Positions 1 to 5,229 of a stretch of DNA of 11,599 nt are shown here, in pieces. How positions within the stretch are numbered: the stretch's first letter is position 1; each line of letters begins with the position of its first letter. The DNA is taken from contig JAFQVE010000451.1 in the NCBI GenBank assembly GCA_017408185.1, forward strand, positions 1 to 11,599. The letters run 5' to 3'. This DNA comes from Oscillospiraceae bacterium (lineage in GTDB: Bacteria > Bacillota_A > Clostridia > Oscillospirales > JAAYXM01). Below the pieces are notes generated by a model. It was not told the DNA's origin. It made no database searches and was given only the letters and a program-made list of their open reading frames with translations. The position numbers were made by a program, and so were the translations under genes.

Positions 1-218
1 ATCCCATCGGGTAAAGCGGTACTATCCGTAAAGGTTGTTGATGTATTCTTGCCTTGACCAGCCGTGTTCGTTGTACACGTCGGATACTCTATCCTTACTC
101 CCGACATGTTGGCAGCAGTTTCAGTTTCAGCAGATGCAAACATTGTCGGCATTACAGCGATAACAAGTGTCAATGCAAGAAACAATGAAACTGCCTTTCT
201 TAAAAATTCTTTTCTCAT
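1..218 (-). CDS. Secreted protein of unknown function, N-terminal part (runs off the left edge)
   Basis: Reading leftward from an ATG at 218, an uninterrupted frame runs off the window edge, giving 72 complete codons. The start is supported by AGGAGG at 234-229, ten bases upstream. The protein begins MRKEFLRKAVSLFLALTLVI, a positively charged N-terminus followed by a hydrophobic stretch and then TMFASAETE, which is a typical Sec signal peptide with a likely cleavage after FASA (about residue 30). The mature part starts with a Thr/Asn/Ser-rich segment, common in linkers of secreted cell-wall or polysaccharide-active proteins. Too little is visible to name a family. Its promoter faces away from the alpha-galactosidase gene and carries the mirror image of the same activator-type site, so it is probably co-induced with it. 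An extracellular sugar-binding or glycan-degrading role is a guess from context. Confidence 0.8.
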   Translation of the reverse strand, partial: MRKEFLRKAVSLFLALTLVIAVMPTMFASAETETAANMSGVRIEYPTCTTNTAGQGKNTSTTFTDSTALPDG

Positions 219-265
219 TTTAATTTCACCTCCTGAATATATGAATTTCGGATTTTATGTCAATA

Positions 266-310
266 ATTATATCACTTTCTTTTTCTTTTTTCTCGTACGA
301 TTTGCCAAAA
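266..310 (-). promoter_or_regulatory. Leftward promoter of the secreted-protein gene with regulator site A
   Basis: Read on the minus strand, an extended -10 (TGA then TATAAT, 274-266) lies 21 bp from the end of an 18-bp site at 293-310 (plus-strand reading TCGTACGATTTGCCAAAA). This site matches, in inverted orientation, 14 of 18 bases of site B at 337-354 that serves the rightward promoter. There is no recognisable -35 hexamer, so an activator bound at the site is a reasonable inference. Transcription would start about 40 bases before the ATG at 218, leaving room for the AGGAGG ribosome binding site. Confidence 0.6.
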
Positions 311-336
311 CTTTATTTTCAATGAACTTTATTTTG

Positions 337-381
337 TTTTGTTAAATAATACGAGATAAAAACGCGGTCTTGTGATATAAT
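337..381 (+). promoter_or_regulatory. Promoter of the alpha-galactosidase gene with regulator site B
   Basis: Site B, TTTTGTTAAATAATACGA at 337-354, is followed after exactly 21 bp by an extended -10, TGA plus TATAAT (373-381). The -35 region has no TTGACA-like hexamer. The identical 18-bp sequence recurs before the oxidoreductase gene (3488-3505) and a 15/18 to 16/18 version before the esterase gene (2297-2314), each with the same 21-bp spacing. The site would lie just upstream of the -35 position, a placement usual for transcription activators such as AraC-family proteins. The regulator itself is not in the window. Confidence 0.65.
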
Positions 382-385
382 CTTG

Positions 386-423
386 ATGTATAAATCCGCA
401 ATCAATGTATGAATCCGTAATCA
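386..423 (+). repeat. Tandem 19-bp direct repeat in the alpha-galactosidase leader
   Basis: Two abutting 19-bp units (ATGTATAAATCCGCAATCA at 386-404 and ATGTATGAATCCGTAATCA at 405-423) differ at two positions. They begin a few bases after the -10 element, so they lie in the first part of the 5' leader. They may be a second regulator binding site overlapping the transcription start, or simply a slippage duplication. Function unknown. Confidence 0.7.
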
Positions 424-470
424 GCCGCGGATCAAAAGGGTTGATAGAAAGGAGTAAGGTATATTCGCAA

Positions 471-509
471 ATGGCATCAAAACGAGCCATCTTCGTTATA
501 CCGGGATAA
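471..509 (+). CDS. Possible 12-residue leader peptide in frame with the alpha-galactosidase
   Basis: An ATG at 471 opens a 12-codon frame, MASKRAIFVIPG, ending in TAA at 507-509. Purine-rich Shine-Dalgarno-like sequence precedes it (AAAGGAG at 448-454 and TAAGG at 455-459). It is in the same reading frame as the alpha-galactosidase and is separated from that gene's ATG (513) by the stop and one GAA codon. It could be a translated leader that couples translation to the enzyme, or the former N-terminus of the enzyme cut off by a nonsense mutation. Whether it is expressed cannot be told from sequence. Confidence 0.35.
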   Translation: MASKRAIFVIPG

Positions 510-512
510 GAA

Positions 513-2267
513 ATGAACATCGAAAAAGGAACTATGCGTTTTGGTTTTAAATGTAGTGAAAATGTGAAGGTCACAATAAATAGCATTTCAGACAAAGATG
601 GCATAGCACTCTATGAATTGAAAGCTGTGTACTCAGAGGAGCAGATTCCCGAAAAATTCACAGTTACTTTCGCCATTCCGGATGCAGATATATATTCGGT
701 CTGGAGTCCTTCGTGGACACCCTCATCAAGATTTGACAGACGCCTCGGCCCTAACTGGGCAAAGCGGGCATCTACTTCCCGTCTTGCAGCATGGATGCCA
801 CTTCACGGACTTGTGTCAGCTGACGGAAAAAACAGAATTATGCTTGCTCTATCCGATGCAAAAACCCCGTTGGCTATACGCACGGGAGTGCGCGAAGAAA
901 CTGCAAATGTTGAATGGGAGATTGATTTCTTTACGATCAAGGTGGCACCGCTCAAAGAATACAGCACAATCATCCGCATAGATACAAGAGATATCGCTTA
1001 TTATGACTCCGTTTATGATGTCGTAAATTGGTGGGAGAATGAGTGCGGATATGCCCCTGCATATATTCCCGAACACGCAAAGCTTCCTATGAATTCACTC
1101 TGGTACAGCTATCATCAGCAGCTCGATGTCGATGATATTATCAAAGAATGCGAGCTTTCAAAAGCCCTTGGCATGGATACTGTTATCATTGATGATGGCT
1201 GGCAGACCGATGACAACGGCCGTGGATATCGTTTTTGCGGAGATTGGGAACCCGCTCCCGCAAAAATCCCGGATATGAAGCAGTTTGTTGACAGAATTCA
1301 CGCAACCGGAATGAAAGTAATACTTTGGTATGCAGTTCCGTTTGTTGGTGATAAATCCAAAGCATACACACGTTTCTCTGATATGTTGCTTGATGAAACC
1401 GGCAATAACTCTACTCACTGGGCATTTGACCCAAGATACAAGGAAGTCCGCGAATATCTTATAGAAACATTCACAAGAGGTCTCAAAGAATGGGGACTTG
1501 ACGGCCTTAAGCTTGATTTTATTGATACTTTCGCTCTCAAGGGTAAATCGCTTGAATATGATGCCCGCCGCGATTATCAGTCAATTGAGGATGCTGTAGA
1601 CAGACTTATGACTGATGTAACTGACGCACTTCGAGCAATAAAACCCGATGTTCTTATTGAGTTCAGGCAGTCTTATGTAGGTCCCGCTATAAGAAAATAC
1701 GGAAATATGTTCCGTGTTGGCGACTGTCCGAACGATGCTTTCACCAATAGACAAGAGATAGTGGATCTTCGATTCACATCAGGCAACACAGCAGTACATT
1801 CCGATATGATTATGTGGAGCATGAAAGATGATGTCGAAAGCGCAGCACTTCAGTTTGCAAACATCCTCTATAGTGTTCCTCAGATTTCGGTAAAAATCGC
1901 TACTCTGCCGGATGACCACAAGAAGATGCTTGAATATTATCTCCGTTTTTGGAAAGAAAACAAAGATACTCTTATGGAAGGAAAAATACTTGCAGCAAAT
2001 CCCGAAAGTTCGTATAGTCTTGTTTGTGCAGAAAAGGATGGCAAGGCAATATTTACCTCTTATACTGACATTGTTATAGACTGCAAAGCATACAACGAGA
2101 TAGTTGCCGTAAATTGCTCTCGTTCAAAAACGTTAATACTCAAAAATGCAGCAGGAAAACTCTACAATATAGTAAATTGCATGGGTGAGACTGTTTCTGA
2201 GGGCAAGATTGACAGTAATCTTTCAGAGGTCAAAGTTCCAAAATCAGGAATGATATTTGTAAAATGA
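513..2267 (+). CDS. GH36/melibiase-type alpha-galactosidase (cytoplasmic)
   Basis: A 584-residue protein without a signal peptide, so it should act inside the cell on imported alpha-galactosides such as melibiose or raffinose-type sugars, releasing galactose. Residues about 1-180 form a beta-rich N-terminal domain. From about 195 a (beta/alpha)8 barrel is visible, with TVIIDDGWQ (223-231), WYAVPFVG (272-279), GLDGLKLDF (328-336), IEFRQSY (382-388) and FRVGDCPND (400-408). By analogy with GH36/GH27 enzymes, Asp335 of KLDF is the probable nucleophile and Asp404 the probable acid/base. The C-terminal part (about 490-584) is a beta-sandwich-like tail. At 584 residues it is shorter than the classical 720-750-residue GH36 enzymes, as in the short GH36 subgroups, so a related alpha-glycosidase specificity is possible. 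The ATG at 513 has only a weak ribosome binding site and lies three bases after the stop of a possible leader peptide. The next promoter starts within 30 bases of its stop, and no terminator separates them. Confidence 0.82.
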   Translation: MNIEKGTMRFGFKCSENVKVTINSISDKDGIALYELKAVYSEEQIPEKFTVTFAIPDADIYSVWSPSWTPSSRFDRRLGPNWAKRASTSRLAAWMPLHGLVSADGKNRIMLALSDAKTPLAIRTGVREETANVEWEIDFFTIKVAPLKEYSTIIRIDTRDIAYYDSVYDVVNWWENECGYAPAYIPEHAKLPMNSLWYSYHQQLDVDDIIKECELSKALGMDTVIIDDGWQTDDNGRGYRFCGDWEPAPAKIPDMKQFVDRIHATGMKVILWYAVPFVGDKSKAYTRFSDMLLDETGNNSTHWAFDPRYKEVREYLIETFTRGLKEWGLDGLKLDFIDTFALKGKSLEYDARRDYQSIEDAVDRLMTDVTDALRAIKPDVLIEFRQSYVGPAIRKYGNMFRVGDCPNDAFTNRQEIVDLRFTSGNTAVHSDMIMWSMKDDVESAALQFANILYSVPQISVKIATLPDDHKKMLEYYLRFWKENKDTLMEGKILAANPESSYSLVCAEKDGKAIFTSYTDIVIDCKAYNEIVAVNCSRSKTLILKNAAGKLYNIVNCMGETVSEGKIDSNLSEVKVPKSGMIFVK

Positions 2268-2282
2268 TATTCTTAATATCTT

Positions 2283-2402
2283 GAACTTCAACCGAATTTT
2301 GTTAAACAACACGAAACAACGCTATATTTATATGACATAATCACACCAAATAAAGGTCATTACGACACAAAGCCTTTAAGGAGGAAAATGAAACGAAGAA
2401 AG
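2283..2402 (+). repeat. Promoter-leader duplication, left copy (partner at 3474-3594)
   Basis: This 120-bp segment matches 3474-3594. The promoter half (2283-2341) has about 10 mismatches in 59 bases. The leader half (2342-2402) differs by only one base change and one single-base indel in about 61 bases. It includes regulator site B, the -10, the leader, the AGGAGG ribosome binding site and the first codons of the downstream gene. The one substitution in the leader half changes the functional start codon of the right copy (ATG at 3585) to ACG (2393-2395) in this copy. Confidence 0.85.
2297..2341 (+). promoter_or_regulatory. Promoter upstream of the esterase gene with regulator site B
   Basis: The site TTTTGTTAAACAACACGA (2297-2314) differs from the other two site B copies at two or three positions. 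It is again followed after 21 bp by an extended -10, TGA plus CATAAT (2333-2341). The -10 is weaker than the TATAAT of the other two copies. No convincing upstream site A is present here: the expected place overlaps the end of the alpha-galactosidase gene. Confidence 0.6.
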
Positions 2403-2488
2403 CTTTTAATGCACAAATCTGAAATCCGCAAGCTTGCCGTGATGCAACGCGCGAGATTGACAGAGTGCTCAAGGAGCAAAAACGATAA
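2393..2488 (+). pseudogene. Remnant of a lost gene between the promoter and the esterase gene
   Basis: The promoter, leader and AGGAGG (2380-2385) point at a gene starting at 2393, matching the oxidoreductase start in the duplicated copy, but the start codon is ACG. The frame reads TKKAFNAQI, then a TGA at 2420-2422, then continues in the same frame to RDATREIDRVLKEQKR and TAA at 2486-2488. The last part looks like a true protein C-terminus and resembles the ends of extracellular solute-binding proteins of ABC transporters. That resemblance is an impression from memory, not a search. The likeliest history is an internal deletion of a gene driven by this promoter, leaving its first and last codons. 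In another frame an ATG at 2388 with the same ribosome binding site opens 41 codons that end at 2513, overlapping the esterase start; it may still serve as a coupling leader. Confidence 0.5.
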
Positions 2489-2502
2489 AGGAACTAAAGA
2501 CA

Positions 2503-3342
2503 ATGATATATGAAAAGATTTTTTTAACGGATGTTTTTGACGGCATAACGACCGATGCAATGCTCACAACATATGTCCGTTCAACAAGTCCGGCGATTGA
2601 GCCTGACCGCAAGCGCGCAAGCATTCTCATTTGCCCGGGCGGTGGATACGGTGCTGTAAGCGACCGTGAGAATGAGCCGATTGCTCTTGAGTTCGTTTCC
2701 AGAGGCTACAACGCATTTGTTCTGCGCTACTCAACAGCCGATATGAATGATGAAAAATACCCGACTCAGCTTTTGGAGTCGAGCGCGGCACTTGCATATA
2801 TCAGAAGAAACTGCGAAAAATATCATGTAAAACCGGACTGCATTTGTGTTTGCGGCTTTTCGGCAGGCGGTCATATGGCGGCTATGCTCGGAACACTGTG
2901 GAATGAAAGCGTTATAACGGAGAGACTCGCCATTGAGTTTGGCGAGAATAAGCCAAACGGCATGATTCTCAGCTATCCGGTTATAACGAATGGTGAGTTT
3001 GCGCACCGTGGGTCTTTTAATAATCTTTTAGGTGAGAATGCTGATGAAGAGCTTTTACGCAAATGCTCACTTGAAAACTCTGTCGGAGAGCATACTCCCC
3101 CGGCATTCATCTGGCACACGCTTACCGACACAAGTGTTCCTGTTGAAAATTCTTTTCTTTTAGCAAAGGCTATGAAAAATGCAAATATTCCGTTTGAATT
3201 GCACATATATCCCGATGGTCCACACGCCCTTTCTCTCGGCACACGGGAAACGCGTTCAACACAGAGTGATATGATAAATCCGCACGTTAATTCCTGGATA
3301 AGTCTTTGCGAGCGTTGGCTTGCAAAATTTATTGATAAATAA
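2503..3342 (+). CDS. Alpha/beta-hydrolase, sugar esterase (acetyl-xylan-esterase-like) family
   Basis: A 279-residue cytoplasmic alpha/beta-hydrolase of the BD-FAE/peptidase S9-like type, usually annotated as acetyl esterase or acetyl-xylan esterase. The oxyanion-hole segment is CPGGGYG (44-50), in place of the usual HGGG. The nucleophile elbow is GFSAGGH (118-124) with Ser120. The catalytic acid is probably Asp209 in HTLTDTSVPVENS, and the base His241 in PDGPHAL. These spacings fit a complete enzyme of normal length. The start at 2503 has AAAGGA about ten bases upstream; there is no signal peptide. The neighbours suggest it removes acetyl or similar ester groups from imported oligosaccharides. 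The exact substrate cannot be read from the sequence. It is transcribed from the promoter at 2297-2341, across the remnant of a lost gene. Confidence 0.85.
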   Translation: MIYEKIFLTDVFDGITTDAMLTTYVRSTSPAIEPDRKRASILICPGGGYGAVSDRENEPIALEFVSRGYNAFVLRYSTADMNDEKYPTQLLESSAALAYIRRNCEKYHVKPDCICVCGFSAGGHMAAMLGTLWNESVITERLAIEFGENKPNGMILSYPVITNGEFAHRGSFNNLLGENADEELLRKCSLENSVGEHTPPAFIWHTLTDTSVPVENSFLLAKAMKNANIPFELHIYPDGPHALSLGTRETRSTQSDMINPHVNSWISLCERWLAKFIDK

Positions 3343-3443
3343 ACAAAAATTTAAGAAGTACCATACATAACATCCGAAGCAAAGCGTTTTGAATAACAGC
3401 CCAGAATAACCATACTTTTTCTATCGTTTTTCTTGCTTCTTTC

Positions 3444-3532
3444 TCGTACGATTTGCCAAAACTTTATTTTTACGAACTTCAGCCGAATTTTGTTAAATAA
3501 TACGAGATAACGCCGTACGTATATGATATAAT
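3444..3532 (+). promoter_or_regulatory. Promoter of the oxidoreductase gene with inverted regulator sites A and B
   Basis: Site A, TCGTACGATTTGCCAAAA (3444-3461), is identical to that at 293-310. Site B (3488-3505) is identical to that at 337-354. They are again separated by 26 bp, although the 26 bp themselves differ. An extended -10, TGA plus TATAAT (3524-3532), lies 21 bp after site B. Unlike the copy at 266-381, no -10 is found on the minus strand at the mirror position (3417-3422 reads AGAAAA), and no leftward gene is present. Site A here is either an upstream co-operative site or a relic of a divergent pair. Confidence 0.65.
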
Positions 3533-3594
3533 CACACCAAATAAAGGTCATATACGACACAAAGCCTTTAAGGAGGAAAATGAAATGAAGAAAG
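3474..3594 (+). repeat. Promoter-leader duplication, right copy (partner at 2283-2402)
   Basis: This is the intact partner of the segment at 2283-2402. It ends with AGGAGG (3571-3576) and the first ten bases of the oxidoreductase gene. A two-codon frame (ATG AAA TGA at 3580-3588) overlaps the real start at 3585. In the other copy the corresponding T is C, which removes both that stop and the real ATG. Confidence 0.85.
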
Positions 3595-4619
3595 AAATTT
3601 ACAATATTGCTGTTATCGGTTTGAGAATGGGCTATGCACATATGTGCTCTGTTACTGAAAACAGAAATGCGCGTCTTTATGGCATATGCGATATTGACGA
3701 AGAACTGCTTAATGAAAAGAAAGAAGAGTTTCGCCCTGATGTTGCAACAGCCGACTGGCACGATTTTATCAATGATCCGAATGTTGATGCAGTTATTGTT
3801 GTAACTCCGGACCAGCTTCATCTTGAAATGACAAAGGCTTTTCTTGAAGCAGGAAAGCATGTTATGTGTGAAAAGCCGATGGCGCTTACCGTCTCTGAAT
3901 GTGAAGAAATGATGCGTATAGAAAAGAGATGCAATGCGCGTCTTATGGTCGGTCAGGTTTCTCGCTTTGCTCCCGCTTTTGCAAAAGCAAAGGAGATTAT
4001 AGACTCCGGACTTATCGGAGAGCTGTATTTTGTCGAAAGCGAATATGCGCATGACTACAGTAAATCCCGCGGGGCAGATGATTGGCGTGTAACACCGGAG
4101 CGCCACGCTGTTATCGGCGGAGGCTGCCATGCAATTGACCTTCTTCGCTGGATTGCAGGAAATCCGACAGAGGTTTATGCGCTTTCTAACCGCAAATGCC
4201 TCACCGATTGGCCGGTTGATGACTGTGCAATCGCTGTTATGAAATTCCCGAACGACGTAAACGGCAAGGTTCTTACGTCCATCGGTTGCAAGCGCAATTA
4301 CACAATGCGCTCTTGCTTCTACGGAACAAAGGGAACTATCATCTGTGATAATACATCAAGCTTCTTGACATTATTCACAGGCGGCGATGATAAGTTCCTT
4401 GGTGAAAGAAAGTTCACCCTTCCTCAGCAGATCCCTGTAAAGCTTGCAAACCACAACACCACTGCAGAGCTTGAAATGTTCCTTACAGCACTTATGAACG
4501 ATGAGCCGTTTGGCATCAGCCCGATGGAAGGTGCTTCTACCGTTGCTGTTTGCTCTGCTGTTGTTGAGTCATGCGCAAGCGGTCTTCCTGTAAAGGTAAA
4601 ATACCCGAACATCGACTAA
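3585..4619 (+). CDS. Gfo/Idh/MocA-family NAD(P)-dependent oxidoreductase
   Basis: A 344-residue protein with the two domains of this family. The N-terminal Rossmann fold contains IAVIGLRMGYAH (8-19) and then VIVVTPDQLH (70-79). The signature EKPMAL (96-101) carries the conserved lysine (Lys97). The C-terminal alpha/beta domain contains GGGCHAIDLLRW (178-189), whose His182 and Asp185 match the catalytic or substrate-binding pair of the family. Members oxidise or epimerise sugars, inositols and sugar acids; the substrate is unknown here. The position beside an alpha-galactosidase and a sugar esterase suggests a hexose or hexose derivative. The start at 3585 is fixed by AGGAGG at 3571-3576, eight bases upstream. 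It has its own copy of the regulon promoter and is followed by a hairpin at 4657-4692. It is not GH109-like in any feature I can see. Confidence 0.87.
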   Translation: MKKEIYNIAVIGLRMGYAHMCSVTENRNARLYGICDIDEELLNEKKEEFRPDVATADWHDFINDPNVDAVIVVTPDQLHLEMTKAFLEAGKHVMCEKPMALTVSECEEMMRIEKRCNARLMVGQVSRFAPAFAKAKEIIDSGLIGELYFVESEYAHDYSKSRGADDWRVTPERHAVIGGGCHAIDLLRWIAGNPTEVYALSNRKCLTDWPVDDCAIAVMKFPNDVNGKVLTSIGCKRNYTMRSCFYGTKGTIICDNTSSFLTLFTGGDDKFLGERKFTLPQQIPVKLANHNTTAELEMFLTALMNDEPFGISPMEGASTVAVCSAVVESCASGLPVKVKYPNID

Positions 4620-4656
4620 ATACAGTTTTCTTTTTCATATCTCAAATATATTTACC

Positions 4657-4692
4657 AAAGGAGAAGTTCGAGTTCCATCGTACTTCTCCTTT
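4657..4692. terminator. Hairpin between converging genes, possible terminator
   Basis: A perfect 11-bp inverted repeat, AAAGGAGAAGT (4657-4667) and ACTTCTCCTTT (4682-4692), encloses a 14-base loop that can pair further (CGA with TCG). It lies 37 bases after the oxidoreductase stop and 17 bases beyond the end of the minus-strand NlpC/P60 fragment. That is the right place for a bidirectional terminator. There is no run of T after the stem on either strand, so efficiency as an intrinsic terminator is doubtful. Confidence 0.45.
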
Positions 4693-4709
4693 GATAGTGA
4701 ATTATATCT

Positions 4710-5003
4710 TCACCCCACCACCTTCACTGGCCATGCAAAGCCTTCTTCGCTGGTTATCGACACATTGTTTGCGCCTGCGTTGCAGTGGATGACGAGAAGG
4801 CTTCCGTTATCTTTACGACCTGCAATTATGCCGATGTGTGAGTTATCGGAATATACAGCGAGGTCACCGGGTTTGGCTTCATCCCAAGTTATACGAACAC
4901 CCTTTGCCGCCTGATTTCCAACGCCGTGACCGATGTAGCTTTCGGAGAATCCGGCGTTGATGAACGCCCAAGTGACAAACCCCGAGCAATCAAGCCCGAA
5001 TGG
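4710..5003 (-). repeat. 294-bp direct repeat, left copy (partner at 9043-9336)
   Basis: This stretch aligns to 9043-9336 without any gap at a constant offset of 4333 bases. By eye I count about 28 mismatches in about 265 aligned bases, roughly 89% identity, with a further divergent block near the 3' end of the gene. Similarity stops abruptly past 5003. Together the two copies bracket the galK-galE-galT operon in direct orientation. Confidence 0.85.
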
Positions 5004-5024
5004 ACCTACTCTGGATACGAAACA
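4710..5024 (-). pseudogene. Truncated NlpC/P60 peptidoglycan hydrolase fragment
   Basis: On the minus strand the frame from 5024 to the TGA at 4712-4710 encodes the catalytic domain of an NlpC/P60 cysteine peptidase: PFGLDCSGFVTWAF (catalytic Cys), YSDNSHIGII (catalytic His), LLVIHCNAG (third polar His) and a C-terminus VKVVG like that of the intact copy. It lacks the upstream YFWGGKS region found in the copy at 9043. Above the PFGLD segment the frame runs only a few codons to an in-frame TAA (5027-5025), with no start codon or ribosome binding site. It is therefore a 3' gene fragment, presumably inactive. The catalytic residues are unchanged, so truncation may be recent or the copies may have been kept similar by gene conversion. 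Confidence 0.82.
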
Positions 5025-5174
5025 TTATCTCTGTCTTGCATATTAAGTTTTGGTGCTGCGTGTCACGCGATGAACACGGGTTCATACATTGCGCCTTATC
5101 ATATGTGAGATTTTCTATCATAAACAGCATAGCAGATGTGACTTCTATTATAAATGAAACATATGAATAAGTTA

Positions 5175-5188
5175 TCCGAGATCTCGGA
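5175..5188. promoter_or_regulatory. 14-bp perfect palindrome upstream of galK, possible operator
   Basis: TCCGAGATCTCGGA is a perfect palindrome ending 41 bases before the galK start. The rest of the 5028-5229 interval holds no recognisable gene. An AT-rich TATTATAAAT near 5146-5155 could be a -10, but no matching -35 is convincing. The regulator sites seen at the left-hand promoters are absent here, so the gal operon seems to be controlled separately. The palindrome may be the operator of a dimeric repressor; this is inference. Confidence 0.35.
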
Positions 5189-5229
5189 AATGTGTAAAAA
5201 CTGTCATGATTAAGTAAGGCGGTGTAAAA

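Noticed and set aside
2253..2270. A degenerate site A upstream of the esterase promoter at the expected 26-bp distance
   Set aside because: Only a loose ATTTGTAAAA resemblance, overlapping the end of the alpha-galactosidase coding sequence; not better than chance in AT-rich DNA.
3351..4130. A long minus-strand open frame of about 259 codons
   Set aside because: It runs antisense through the oxidoreductase promoter and the first half of that gene, has no ribosome binding site, and its translation (Cys, Phe and Ile rich) looks like a shadow of the real coding strand.
3585..4619. Calling the oxidoreductase a GH109 NAD-dependent glycosidase or an inositol dehydrogenase
   Set aside because: The visible motifs are shared by the whole Gfo/Idh/MocA family and do not single out a substrate; GH109 hallmarks such as a secretion signal are absent.
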